Part shown: positions 26,347 to 32,798 of the stretch, in pieces
Numbering within the stretch: the first letter of the stretch is position 1
How the letters are laid out: each line of letters begins with the position of its first letter
DNA from: OLB6 sp964467455
GTDB lineage: Bacteria > Bacteroidota > Ignavibacteria > Kapaibacteriales > Kapaibacteriaceae
NCBI GenBank assembly: GCA_964467455.1
Contig: CAYXQJ010000007.1
Location: forward strand, 62,001-126,000
Reading direction: 5' to 3'
Length of the DNA stretch: 64,000 bases
Translations under genes and position numbers: made by a program
Notes under the pieces: generated by a model
The model's database searches: none
What the model was told of the DNA's origin: nothing
What the model saw: only the letters and a program-made list of their open reading frames with translations

Positions 26347-26853
26347 GTGATCATACGATCGTTGAACGATGACGACGACCTCGTCGCCATCACCTTTCTC
26401 ATTCGTCGTGCCTACGCCCTGTTATCTGACATGGGGTTGAAGTTCTGGGCTACCTATCAGACCGTGGACGACACCCGCCAACGCTTCACCGATGGCCATG
26501 GCCTTGTCGCCGTCGCCGACGGTCGGATCGTCGGTACTATTACGATCTATCCTCCAAAACCTGACAGCGAGGTCGAGACGTACCGTCATCGATCAACGTA
26601 TTGTATTGGACAGTTTGCCGTCGATCCCTCTTGTCAGGGGGCGGGCATTGGCACACTACTTCACAACGCTGCCCTAGAGCACATCATTGCCTCCGGTGGA
26701 GAACGAGTAGCGCTCGACACCGCCGAACAAGCACACCATTTGATCGCGATGTATGAGCGATGGGGGTATCGCATTGTCGAACATGCAGACTGGCGCCCGA
26801 TCACCAACTACCTCAGCGTCGTCATGCTAAAAGACCACTTGCCGGGGAAGTAA
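26347..26853 (+). CDS. GNAT family N-acetyltransferase
   Basis: About 168 residues of the GNAT fold, which transfers an acetyl group from acetyl-CoA to an amine. The acetyl-CoA binding motif A is QFAVDPSCQGAGIGTLLHNAALEHI (Q/R-x-x-G-x-G/A). The acceptor cannot be told. GTG 26347 (VIIRSLNDDDD) begins similarity to the family; GTG 26335 is the alternative but lies in repeat DNA. The last four codons and the stop are supplied by the downstream repeat (TTGCCGGGGAAGTAA). A decayed copy of its 3' end is at 28203-28252. Confidence 0.85.
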   Translation: MIIRSLNDDDDLVAITFLIRRAYALLSDMGLKFWATYQTVDDTRQRFTDGHGLVAVADGRIVGTITIYPPKPDSEVETYRHRSTYCIGQFAVDPSCQGAGIGTLLHNAALEHIIASGGERVALDTAEQAHHLIAMYERWGYRIVEHADWRPITNYLSVVMLKDHLPGK

Positions 26854-26910
26854 GATGCCGGGTAATGTTGCCGGGGAAGTAAGATGCCGGGTAATGTTGC
26901 CGAGGAAGTA
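26837..26910. repeat. GCCGGGGAAGTAAGAT repeat array, copy 2
   Basis: Three to four units of the family at 26257-26345. The first gives the acetyltransferase its C-terminus (LPGK) and stop; the last, changed to CCGAGGAAGTAA, may serve as the ribosome-binding site of the next gene. Confidence 0.85.
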
Positions 26911-26919
26911 ATTTTAATA

Positions 26920-27504
26920 ATGGACGACACCATAAACGCACTGATCGCCAAAGCCCCGCGCTGGCGCGACGAAATGCTCGAGCTCCGACGCATCGTACTC
27001 GCCACCGGCCTGACCGAAGAGATGAAATGGCGTCAACCGGTCTACACGCTTGACGGCAGCAACCTGCTTATCATCGGTGCCTTCAAACACTACGTTGCAT
27101 TGGGCTTCTTCAAAGGGGTGCTGTTGAAGGACACACGCAAACTCCTTCATACACCGGGCGCGAACACACAATCATCACGCTTGTTCAAGTTCACCAGCGT
27201 TGATGAGATCCTGAAACACGAGCGGATCATCACCTCCTACATCAAGGAGGCTATCCGCGCAGAAAAAGCCGGACTCAAAGTCACATTCAAGACCATCGAC
27301 GAACATACCGTCCCCGACGAGCTCACCGCCGCCTTCAAAAAGGACCCTGCGCTCAAGAAGGCATTCGACGCTCTCACTCCCGGACGCCGCCGCGCCTACC
27401 TGCTCCACTTCTCCTCGGCCAAACAATCTGCAACCCGTGCAGCACGTATTCAGAAGCTCTCAACCAAGATCAAGAATGGTAAGGGGCTGAACGATCACCC
27501 GTAA
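26920..27504 (+). CDS. YdeI/OmpD-associated, DUF1801-domain protein
   Basis: 194 residues. The N-terminal DUF1801 domain (TGLTEEMKWRQPVYTLDGSNLLIIGAFKHYVALGFFKG) is followed by a C-terminal OmdA-like helical segment (VPDELTAAFKKDPALKKAFDALTPGRRRAYLLHFSSAKQSATRAARI). The biochemical role of these widespread cytoplasmic proteins is unresolved. ATG 26920 follows a GAGGAAG ribosome-binding sequence. A shortened, diverged copy of residues about 87-135 lies at 28264-28379. Confidence 0.85.
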   Translation: MDDTINALIAKAPRWRDEMLELRRIVLATGLTEEMKWRQPVYTLDGSNLLIIGAFKHYVALGFFKGVLLKDTRKLLHTPGANTQSSRLFKFTSVDEILKHERIITSYIKEAIRAEKAGLKVTFKTIDEHTVPDELTAAFKKDPALKKAFDALTPGRRRAYLLHFSSAKQSATRAARIQKLSTKIKNGKGLNDHP

Positions 27505-27532
27505 TCTTCGAGATACAGCACTGATACTGCTT

Positions 27533-27916
27533 GTGTCCGCCGGTGCCTTTGTGGGCTTTGCTGGCCTCACAAAGCTGTGGCGCATAGAAGCCGACTATCA
27601 GCGATACGGCTGTTGTGTCTCGTGGAATCCGATCCCTGCATCATCCGAGCAGTTTCCGTGGGAAGCCCTGACCTGGCACCGATCGCCCCTTCAAACACAA
27701 CATGAGAAGATGTTCAGGTCCGCTTTCCCCGGCAGTTGTGAAGAACACGCCGCGGTGAATCGTCGGTACCTTTCAGAGATCGTGCAGATCCTCTCCCAAC
27801 CCGGTGTGTACTATTCATGCCTATATCGAAAGATCGATAGCACCATCATCGATGCTGAGTTCCTCGTTGTCGACCCACCACGTAACCGGTTGATCTTACT
27901 CAGCTCAGATAGTTAA
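27533..27916 (+). CDS. hypothetical protein with N-terminal membrane segment
   Basis: 127 residues from GTG 27533. I do not recognise a family. The open frame extends upstream to 27491 without ATG, GTG or TTG, and that stretch would complete a hydrophobic signal or anchor (LRDTALILLVSAGAFVGFAG), so a non-standard start coupled to the previous gene (stop 27504) is possible. The rest is soluble and Cys-containing (RYGCCVSW, FPGSCEEH). One GCCCCTT motif is at 27685, as in resident genes. Confidence 0.55.
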   Translation: MSAGAFVGFAGLTKLWRIEADYQRYGCCVSWNPIPASSEQFPWEALTWHRSPLQTQHEKMFRSAFPGSCEEHAAVNRRYLSEIVQILSQPGVYYSCLYRKIDSTIIDAEFLVVDPPRNRLILLSSDS

Positions 27917-27923
27917 ACACAAA

Positions 27924-27944
27924 AGCCCCGTCTTTCGACGAGGC
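27924..27944 (-). terminator. terminator hairpin, same type as after tRNA-Glu
   Basis: On the minus strand GCCTCGTC-GAAA-GACGGGGC is followed by TTTT. The one mismatch on the plus strand becomes a G-U pair in the minus-strand RNA. It is almost identical to the hairpin at 31147-31169 and is followed by a short stretch resembling the 3' end of the same tRNA (see findings). Confidence 0.6.
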
Positions 27945-28202
27945 ATTCACCTGTGCACCCTATGGGAATAGAAAGAGCGGGACTAGAATACCATTTCTGT
28001 TTAGAGGATATTGATAGGGTCGCCAGAGCAAACTGACACCGCGCGGCCGGATCAACGTGACGCTAACTGTTGACGAACTGAACACTGTGGCAACTTGAGT
28101 CAAAGAGACTGATGCAACATCTTTCAAGAAGCTCATGCTACCGATTGTCAATTGATCCGATCCTCCCTGTCACTTTAGTCCGACCAAAGGAGGTGTTTGG
28201 GT
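27945..28202. other. gene-poor decayed sequence
   Basis: No credible gene is seen here. 27953-27973 resembles the T-arm/acceptor end of tRNA-Glu. 28153-28190 contains the inverse of a TCGGA..AAAGTGACAGG sequence also present at 30515-30540 next to the IS21 remnant, so it may be an old insertion-sequence end. Confidence 0.45.
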
Positions 28203-28252
28203 CCGTCCGATCACTAACTATCTCAGTGCCGTCATGCTATAAGAGAACTTCC
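28203..28252 (+). pseudogene. decayed copy of the acetyltransferase 3' end
   Basis: This 50-nt stretch aligns base for base with 26797-26846, the end of the GNAT gene, with mostly C/T changes (CCGATCAC.AACTA.CTCAG shared). It has no usable reading frame. Confidence 0.75.
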
Positions 28253-28263
28253 CGAAGAGATTG

Positions 28264-28379
28264 GCTTGTTCATGTTCACCATCATCACCTCCTACATCAA
28301 GGAAACCATCCGCTCAGAACTGGCCAAATTCATCGTCACTACAAAGACCATAGGCGAACACGCCGTCACTGAAGTGCTC
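28264..28379 (+). pseudogene. decayed, shortened copy of the YdeI-like gene
   Basis: GCTTGTTCATGTTCACC matches the intact gene near 27179, then about 30 nt are missing, then ATCATCACCTCCTACATCAA and the following 80 nt match 27226-27325 with scattered changes. A short open frame passes through it (28266-28484), but there is no start context or full domain. Confidence 0.78.
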
Positions 28380-28423
28380 ATGGTAACGGGTCAGTGGATC
28401 AGTAACCCATATGTCTCACGCCT

Positions 28424-29671
28424 TCACTCCTCCAACGGTAACTTCGGAAACGGATTTGGAAGGTTAGCCCAGTTTCTACTATGAGTGTCTACGATCTTCT
28501 GGTCGAGGAGGCAAGCATCTAGTCGGGCGCGCATACCATTCTCGTCCATGTTTTGCCCAATGAAGACAAGCTGCTGTGAACGATCGCCGAAGCGTGGATG
28601 CCAGTTGGGGCGCTGATCGGGACGCTGACCGTCTTCCTGCGTCCACCATTCGCGGGGCACGGCTGCCCACCACCTACCAATGGGAACCACATTTCTCGAT
28701 CCGCCGGCTTGCGCCCATTCATAGGTTACGCTGTGATCTGCGGCGATCCAAAAAAAGCCTTTGGACCTCAACACGCCGCGCCAGTTCTCTTCGTTGTGGA
28801 AGTACTCCCATAGCTTCTCTGCATCAAAAGGGTGCGAGGTGCGATAGGTGAAACTGGAAATGCCATACTCCTCGGTCTCAGGCATATGCACACCCTCCAA
28901 CTCTTGGATCCATGCCGCTGAGCTGGCAGCTCGCTCATAATTGAACAAACCCGTGTTAAGGACGCTTGCGAAGGGGACGCGTGAGTTAGTAGACTTCAAA
29001 ATGATGGCACCCGGATTGAGTGCCTTGACGATGGCCTCTACTTCTAGCGCTTGCTGTTCGCCGGCGAGATCTACCTTGTTGATCAGTATAACATTGGCAA
29101 ACTCGATCTGGTCAATAAGCAGGTCGGTGACTGTGCGCTCATCAGAAGGACCCAACTCCTCACCTCGGGCCTTCAACGCTTCGGCCTTGTTGTAGTCACG
29201 CAGGAAGTTTGCGGCGTCTACAACGGTCACCATGGTGTCTAACCTGGAAACATCACCTAAGCTCACGCCATTCTCGTCTTCGAACGTGAAAGTCTGCGCG
29301 ACGGGGATGGGCTCCGAGATACCGGTTGACTCGATCAGCAGATAATCAAATCGCTTCTCTTGCGCTAGGCGTGACACTTCTTTCAACAGGTCATCACGCA
29401 GTGTGCAGCAAATACACCCGTTTGTCATTTCAACAAGTTTCTCTTCGGTGCGGCTAAGTTCTGCACCTCCGTGTGCAACAAGAGCTGCATCAATGTTTAT
29501 CTCGCTCATGTCATTCACGATCACCGCCACCTTCAGGCCTTCGCGGTTGTTAAGCACATGATTCAAAAGGGTGGTCTTGCCTGATCCTAAAAACCCCGAC
29601 AGGACGGTGACAGGTAGCCGAGTATCCGACTCCTGTGTGCTGAGCAGCTGATCAAATGTATTCGTGTTCAT
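28424..29671 (-). CDS. COG0523 (CobW/ZNG1-type) metal-chaperone GTPase
   Basis: A 415-residue G3E GTPase. Walker A GFLGSGKTTLLNHVL and the metal-binding CxCC motif (NGCICC) are followed by the switch ESTGISEP, the NKVD G4 motif and a C-terminal CobW domain (SFTYRTSHPFDAEKLWEYF ... FWIAADH). Zinc-responsive members load zinc onto client enzymes under scarcity. It is divergent from a Fur/Zur-type repressor with a palindrome between them, which fits zinc control. ATG 29671 starts the conserved region after a short leader. Its downstream side is decayed DNA. Confidence 0.88.
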   Translation of the reverse strand: MNTNTFDQLLSTQESDTRLPVTVLSGFLGSGKTTLLNHVLNNREGLKVAVIVNDMSEINIDAALVAHGGAELSRTEEKLVEMTNGCICCTLRDDLLKEVSRLAQEKRFDYLLIESTGISEPIPVAQTFTFEDENGVSLGDVSRLDTMVTVVDAANFLRDYNKAEALKARGEELGPSDERTVTDLLIDQIEFANVILINKVDLAGEQQALEVEAIVKALNPGAIILKSTNSRVPFASVLNTGLFNYERAASSAAWIQELEGVHMPETEEYGISSFTYRTSHPFDAEKLWEYFHNEENWRGVLRSKGFFWIAADHSVTYEWAQAGGSRNVVPIGRWWAAVPREWWTQEDGQRPDQRPNWHPRFGDRSQQLVFIGQNMDENGMRARLDACLLDQKIVDTHSRNWANLPNPFPKLPLEE

Positions 29672-29732
29672 TGATTCCGAATAGTCCTGATTTATGATGT
29701 GAAAGACCAAGTTAGCCAGTACGAATTCTAAT

Positions 29733-29747
29733 TGCAAGTAACTTGCA
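29733..29747. promoter_or_regulatory. 15-bp palindrome, probable Zur operator
   Basis: TGCAAGT-A-ACTTGCA is a perfect inverted repeat midway between the divergent GTPase (29671) and Fur-family (29803) genes. Fur/Zur boxes are palindromes of similar length. GATCTTTG at 29753-29760, close to TAnnTTTG, may be the regulator's -7 box, so the operator would overlap the upstream promoter element. Confidence 0.6.
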
Positions 29748-29802
29748 TATACGATCTTTGTACGTTTAATATGTTCCTGACTTCACATGGTAGGGGGCGA
29801 TA

Positions 29803-30228
29803 ATGGCGCTGACGACAAACGAGACGAGAAAACTGTTACGTGATAGTATGCTGAAAGCAACGGCACCGCGACTTGCAGTGGTGCGTGTTCTTGAACAGGC
29901 ACAACAGCCCTTGTCGTATTCGGAAGTTCTTGAGGAACTCGGTCAGTGTGACTGGGATCCAGCCACCATCTACCGCAACCTGGTCAAACTGCGTGATGTC
30001 GGCATCGCTTCAGTGGTGAGCCGAGCCGAAGGCATCGATAGATATACCCTTACACCACATCAAAGGAATGACCACAAACACGCACACTTTATCTGTACGG
30101 ACTGTGGACGCATGTTATGTCTTCCTACCGACCTGACTGCATCCCTGTCCGCCAACGATCCGTGGACACAGTCCATTCAGCGTGCGATGATCGAATTGCG
30201 AGGTGAATGTCCGGACTGCCTTAAATGA
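29803..30228 (+). CDS. Fur-family regulator, probably Zur
   Basis: A 141-residue winged-helix metalloregulator. The DNA-binding half (KATAPRLAVVRVLEQAQQPLSYSEVLEEL ... DPATIYRNLVKLRDVGI) precedes a dimerisation half with DHKHAHFICTDCG and a terminal CPDC, the two structural-zinc CxxC pairs. Divergence from a COG0523 GTPase favours zinc over iron. A GGTAGGGGGC sequence lies 5-13 nt before the ATG and may double as a ribosome-binding site. The TGA overlaps the next ATG (ATGA). Confidence 0.85.
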   Translation: MALTTNETRKLLRDSMLKATAPRLAVVRVLEQAQQPLSYSEVLEELGQCDWDPATIYRNLVKLRDVGIASVVSRAEGIDRYTLTPHQRNDHKHAHFICTDCGRMLCLPTDLTASLSANDPWTQSIQRAMIELRGECPDCLK

Positions 30229-30503
30229 TGAGAATCATTGTCCTTCTTCACGCGTTGCTAGTGATTCCATTCAGTGCCTCAGTCATGGCATCCGAGTCGG
30301 AACCCGTCGGACCCGCAGGCGGTAACGTCCATCGCTACGACAAGATAGACCAGACACTATGGGCCTCGACGCTGAGCGGTGTGTTCCGCTCGGATGATAC
30401 CGGCCGCACCTGGAAGCGCAGTGGACAGCTCGGACAGTTCATGACCACGTGGGGCGTCATCAAGACCTTCGGGAAGGTCGATCTAGTGGATGGAACGGGC
30501 TAG
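30225..30503 (+). pseudogene. truncated exported BNR/propeller-like protein
   Basis: 92 codons: a signal peptide (MMRIIVLLHALLVIPFSASVMA), then one sialidase/BNR-like unit (GPAGGNVHRYDKIDQTLWASTLSGVFRSDDTGRTWKRSG). Family members have many such units, so this is an N-terminal remnant. It stops where the IS21 remnant begins, which probably cut the gene. Its start overlaps the regulator's stop, so it may once have been a Zur-linked surface protein. Confidence 0.6.
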
Positions 30504-31146
30504 AATACCCCTTCGGATCGGATGAAAGTGACAGGTGTTGAACGGACGAAAGTGACCGTCACGGTCGGTCACTGATGCCGGTTTGGATCGGAGCAGACTG
30601 CACACTCACCTGAAGAAGCAACATTTACTCATCCTTGAGGATTTCGGACTACAACCCTTTGATGCTCAAAACAGGGACGCGCTGATGGAGATCATCAAAG
30701 ATCGTCATGGTACACCTTCTACCATCATCAAGTCGCAGATCCCCGTTGGAGTCTGGCACGATGTCATCGGCGAACAAACCGTCGCCGATGCTATGTTAGA
30801 TGGCCTTGTCTGCAGTGATCACCAGCTGGAGTGCAAGGGCGAGTCGCTCTGAAAGCGTGCGCACGTTGCGCACATTGAACCATCGAACTAATCACTAATA
30901 TCCTCACTCGCTGGCAGAACATGTACGCGCTTTCTGGCAGATAACTCAGACTGTCACGTTGCTCCGATTTTTGGGGGTCAGTTTACCCGATCTGTCCATC
31001 CAAACAGAGGTGTGTCAAACGGTGTGTCAAAACCAACCACTGTAAGACGCTATCTCTATAAAAAACCGAAGGCAACGTATGGGGAGAAAGCACCCCGAAC
31101 CCGCTTGAAATAGTACCAGGTGGGTAACTGCGGGTAAAAACACGAC
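30504..31146. mobile_element. remnant of an IS21-family insertion sequence
   Basis: It contains the broken istB fragment, a probable IS21-type end around 30950-30980 (TTTTTGGGGGTCAGTTTACC) and direct AAAGTGAC-type repeats at 30528-30560. istA is missing. 31000-31146 shows no gene, only short repeats (GTGTCAAA twice). Exact ends cannot be set. Confidence 0.5.
30583..30852 (+). pseudogene. istB fragment (IS21 helper ATPase)
   Basis: The 89 codons match the central to C-terminal part of IstB: HLLILEDFGLQPFDAQNRDALMEIIKDRHG (Walker B region), STIIKSQIPVGVWHDVIGEQTVADAMLDGLV and CKGESL. The Walker A half is absent. The frame ends in TGA where the family usually has an arginine codon (GESLRK), and continues as KRA after it, so it is also cut by a nonsense change. 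Confidence 0.85.
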
Positions 31147-31169
31147 AGCCCCGTCAAATTGACGAGGCT
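31147..31169 (-). terminator. terminator of tRNA-Glu
   Basis: Minus-strand hairpin AGCCTCGTC ... GACGGGGCT, closed with one G-U pair, begins 5 nt after the tRNA 3' end and is followed by a T-rich tail (GTGTTTTT). Confidence 0.75.
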
Positions 31170-31173
31170 GAGA

Positions 31174-31248
31174 TGGTACACCGTACGGGAATTGAACCCG
31201 TGTTACCGCCTTGAAAGGGCGGTGTCCTAACCCCTAGACGAACGGTGC
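31174..31248 (-). tRNA. tRNA-Glu (anticodon UUC)
   Basis: On the minus strand the sequence starts GCACCGTTCGTCTAGG. The anticodon stem CCGCC/GGCGG holds loop CTTTCAA, so the anticodon is TTC; the T-arm is ACGGGTTCAATTCCCGT; and the acceptor pairs GCACCGT with ACGGTGT. The CCA end is encoded. 75 nt in all. It stands alone, with a hairpin terminator, at the edge of the decayed region. Confidence 0.95.
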
Positions 31249-31292
31249 GTCTGCGATTACAGAGCGACAAAGTTAGCACTTTTCCACAGAAA

Positions 31293-31380
31293 GCCAAGTG
31301 CCAAGTGCCAGGTGCCAAGTGCCAAGTGCCAAGTGCCACGTTCCCATTTCCCAGTTCCCAGTTCCCAGTTTCCAGTTCCC
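31293..31380. repeat. GCCAAGT / GTTCCCA heptamer array before coaE
   Basis: About six GCCAAGT-type units, then about five GTTCCCA-type units. The array ends at a TATCTTCG promoter-like box just before coaE. Confidence 0.92.
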
Positions 31381-31388
31381 TATCTTCG
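31381..31388 (+). promoter_or_regulatory. -7-like box TATCTTCG before coaE
   Basis: One mismatch to TAnnTTTG, 3 nt before ATG 31392 and directly after the heptamer array. Confidence 0.5.
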
Positions 31389-31391
31389 AGT

Positions 31392-32012
31392 ATGAAACTC
31401 ATCGGCATCACCGGCGGCATCGGCACCGGAAAATCCTCGGTGGCAGAACTGCTGCGGAAGAGGGGGTGGACGGTCTATGCGTCCGATGAAACGGCGCGGG
31501 AGATCATGGATGGCCGACCCGATGTGCAACAGGCCATTGCCGCGGCGTTGGGAAGTGAAGTCCTTACACCACAAGGACTTGACAGGAAGAAGATCGCTGA
31601 ACTTGTGTTTGGTGCCAGCCCCCTTCACAAGGAACGACTCCACAAAATGGAACAGATCATCCACCCGCTGGTGATCGAAGAACACTGGGAACGCATCCAA
31701 CGGCATGTGGAAGAGGGGACGCCCCTGGTGGCCATCGAATCGGCCCTGCTCTACGAGATCGGCCTGGAAGATGGGTTCGACTGGGTGGTGGTGGTCGATG
31801 CCGCCGACGAGATCCGCGTCCAACGCGTCATGCAGCGCTCCTCCATGTCCGAAGCCGACGTCCGCGCCCGCATGGCCGAACAATTGACCATGCAGGAAAA
31901 ACGTTCTTACGCCGATTTTGTCATCGAGAACAACGGAACCCTCGAGGATCTGGAGAATGCGGTGAATAGGGTGGCGACGATCATCGAAGTACTCCCTGAC
32001 AACAGCGAGTAG
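31392..32012 (+). CDS. coaE: dephospho-CoA kinase
   Basis: CoaE phosphorylates the 3'-OH of dephospho-CoA, the last step of coenzyme A synthesis. The 206 residues match family length, with P-loop GITGGIGTGKSSV (5-17), YASDETAREIM, HPLVIEEHW and the lid-region VVDAADEIRVQRVMQRSSMSEADVRARM. ATG 31392 starts the P-loop strand; in-frame codons upstream are repeat sequence. Confidence 0.93.
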   Translation: MKLIGITGGIGTGKSSVAELLRKRGWTVYASDETAREIMDGRPDVQQAIAAALGSEVLTPQGLDRKKIAELVFGASPLHKERLHKMEQIIHPLVIEEHWERIQRHVEEGTPLVAIESALLYEIGLEDGFDWVVVVDAADEIRVQRVMQRSSMSEADVRARMAEQLTMQEKRSYADFVIENNGTLEDLENAVNRVATIIEVLPDNSE

Positions 32013-32097
32013 CTAGTAGCTAGTAGCGAGTGCCAAGTGCCAAGTGCCAAGTGCCAAGTGCCAGTTCCCAGTTCCCAGTTCCCAGTTCCCAGTTCCC
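32013..32097. repeat. heptamer array before trxA
   Basis: A few GAGTAGCTA-type units, then about five GCCAAGT and five GTTCCCA units. The array ends at a TAACTTTG box. Confidence 0.92.
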
Positions 32098-32105
32098 TAA
32101 CTTTG
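32098..32105 (+). promoter_or_regulatory. -7 promoter box TAACTTTG before trxA
   Basis: Perfect TAnnTTTG match directly after the heptamer array. The start codon is 27 nt downstream, so this mRNA would have a short leader. Confidence 0.6.
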
Positions 32106-32132
32106 CATCACCACAAATCAGGTATACTTCTC

Positions 32133-32456
32133 ATGTCTCAACCTCTTCATCTCACCGACGATTCCTTCAACACCGAGATCGGCGAAGGCAAGGTCACACT
32201 TGTTGATTTCTGGGCTGCATGGTGCGGACCGTGCCGTGCCATCGCTCCGATCATCGATGACCTCGCAGGTGAGTACGACGGACGCGCGAAGATCGCTAAG
32301 GTCGACGTCGACAATAATCCTAAAGTTGCCATGGAGTATGGCATTCGTTCCATCCCGGCTCTGCTGATCTTCAAAGACGGCAAGGTGGTTGATACGATCG
32401 TCGGCGCAGTGCCGAAGACGTACATCACGGATCGCCTCGACGCACAACTCAACTGA
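32133..32456 (+). CDS. trxA: thioredoxin
   Basis: 107 residues of the classical thioredoxin fold with active site FWAAWCGPCR and the cis-proline segment RSIPALLIFKDGK. It reduces protein disulfides in the cytoplasm; no signal peptide is present. Five nucleotides separate it from the pterin dehydratase, so the two are probably cotranscribed. Confidence 0.95.
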   Translation: MSQPLHLTDDSFNTEIGEGKVTLVDFWAAWCGPCRAIAPIIDDLAGEYDGRAKIAKVDVDNNPKVAMEYGIRSIPALLIFKDGKVVDTIVGAVPKTYITDRLDAQLN

Positions 32457-32461
32457 TCGTC

Positions 32462-32770
32462 ATGGCTCGTCCAACGCCCTTGAGCGAATCCGAGCTTGCT
32501 GAACATCTCAAGGACATTCCTCTGTGGCGCCTCGATGGCGCCACAATTGTTCGTGAGATACCATGCTCCGACTTCGCTGCTGCCATCGGCCTGGTGAATG
32601 CCATCGCTCTGCTCGCAGAGAAGATGGATCATCACCCCGATCTCCTCGTCTACGGATGGAATAAGGTGCGCATCACACTGTCAACACACGACCAAGGCGC
32701 ACTGACCATTCTCGATGTTCGACTCGCAAAATCAATCGACACACTCTCAATCAACCAGCTAATCAGCTAA
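32462..32770 (+). CDS. phhB: 4a-hydroxytetrahydrobiopterin dehydratase
   Basis: 102 residues of the PCD/DCoH family, which dehydrates 4a-hydroxytetrahydrobiopterin during pterin recycling. Landmarks are PLWRL, FAAAIGLVNAIALLAEKMDHHPDL (conserved HHP) and the histidine in ITLSTHDQGALT. The last codons (INQLIS) run into the CAGCTAAT octamer repeat. Confidence 0.92.
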   Translation: MARPTPLSESELAEHLKDIPLWRLDGATIVREIPCSDFAAAIGLVNAIALLAEKMDHHPDLLVYGWNKVRITLSTHDQGALTILDVRLAKSIDTLSINQLIS

Positions 32771-32797
32771 ACAGCTAGATAGCTAGAGGGCTAGAGA
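32756..32797. repeat. CAGCTAGA octamer array before eno
   Basis: About five 8-nt units (CAGCTAAT, CAGCTAAA, CAGCTAGA, TAGCTAGA, GGGCTAGA). They span the end of the pterin dehydratase gene and fill the gap to the enolase start. Confidence 0.85.
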
Positions 32798-32798
32798 A

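Noticed and set aside
28266..28484. 72-codon frame as a gene
   Set aside because: It covers the decayed copy of the YdeI-like gene and runs into the GTPase gene on the other strand.
31000..31146. integrase remains or small RNA next to tRNA-Glu
   Set aside because: No reading frame with integrase motifs and no convincing structure apart from the tRNA terminator.
8457..32105. CRISPR array from regularly repeated short sequence
   Set aside because: Units are 7-12 nt in tandem without spacers, and there are no cas genes.
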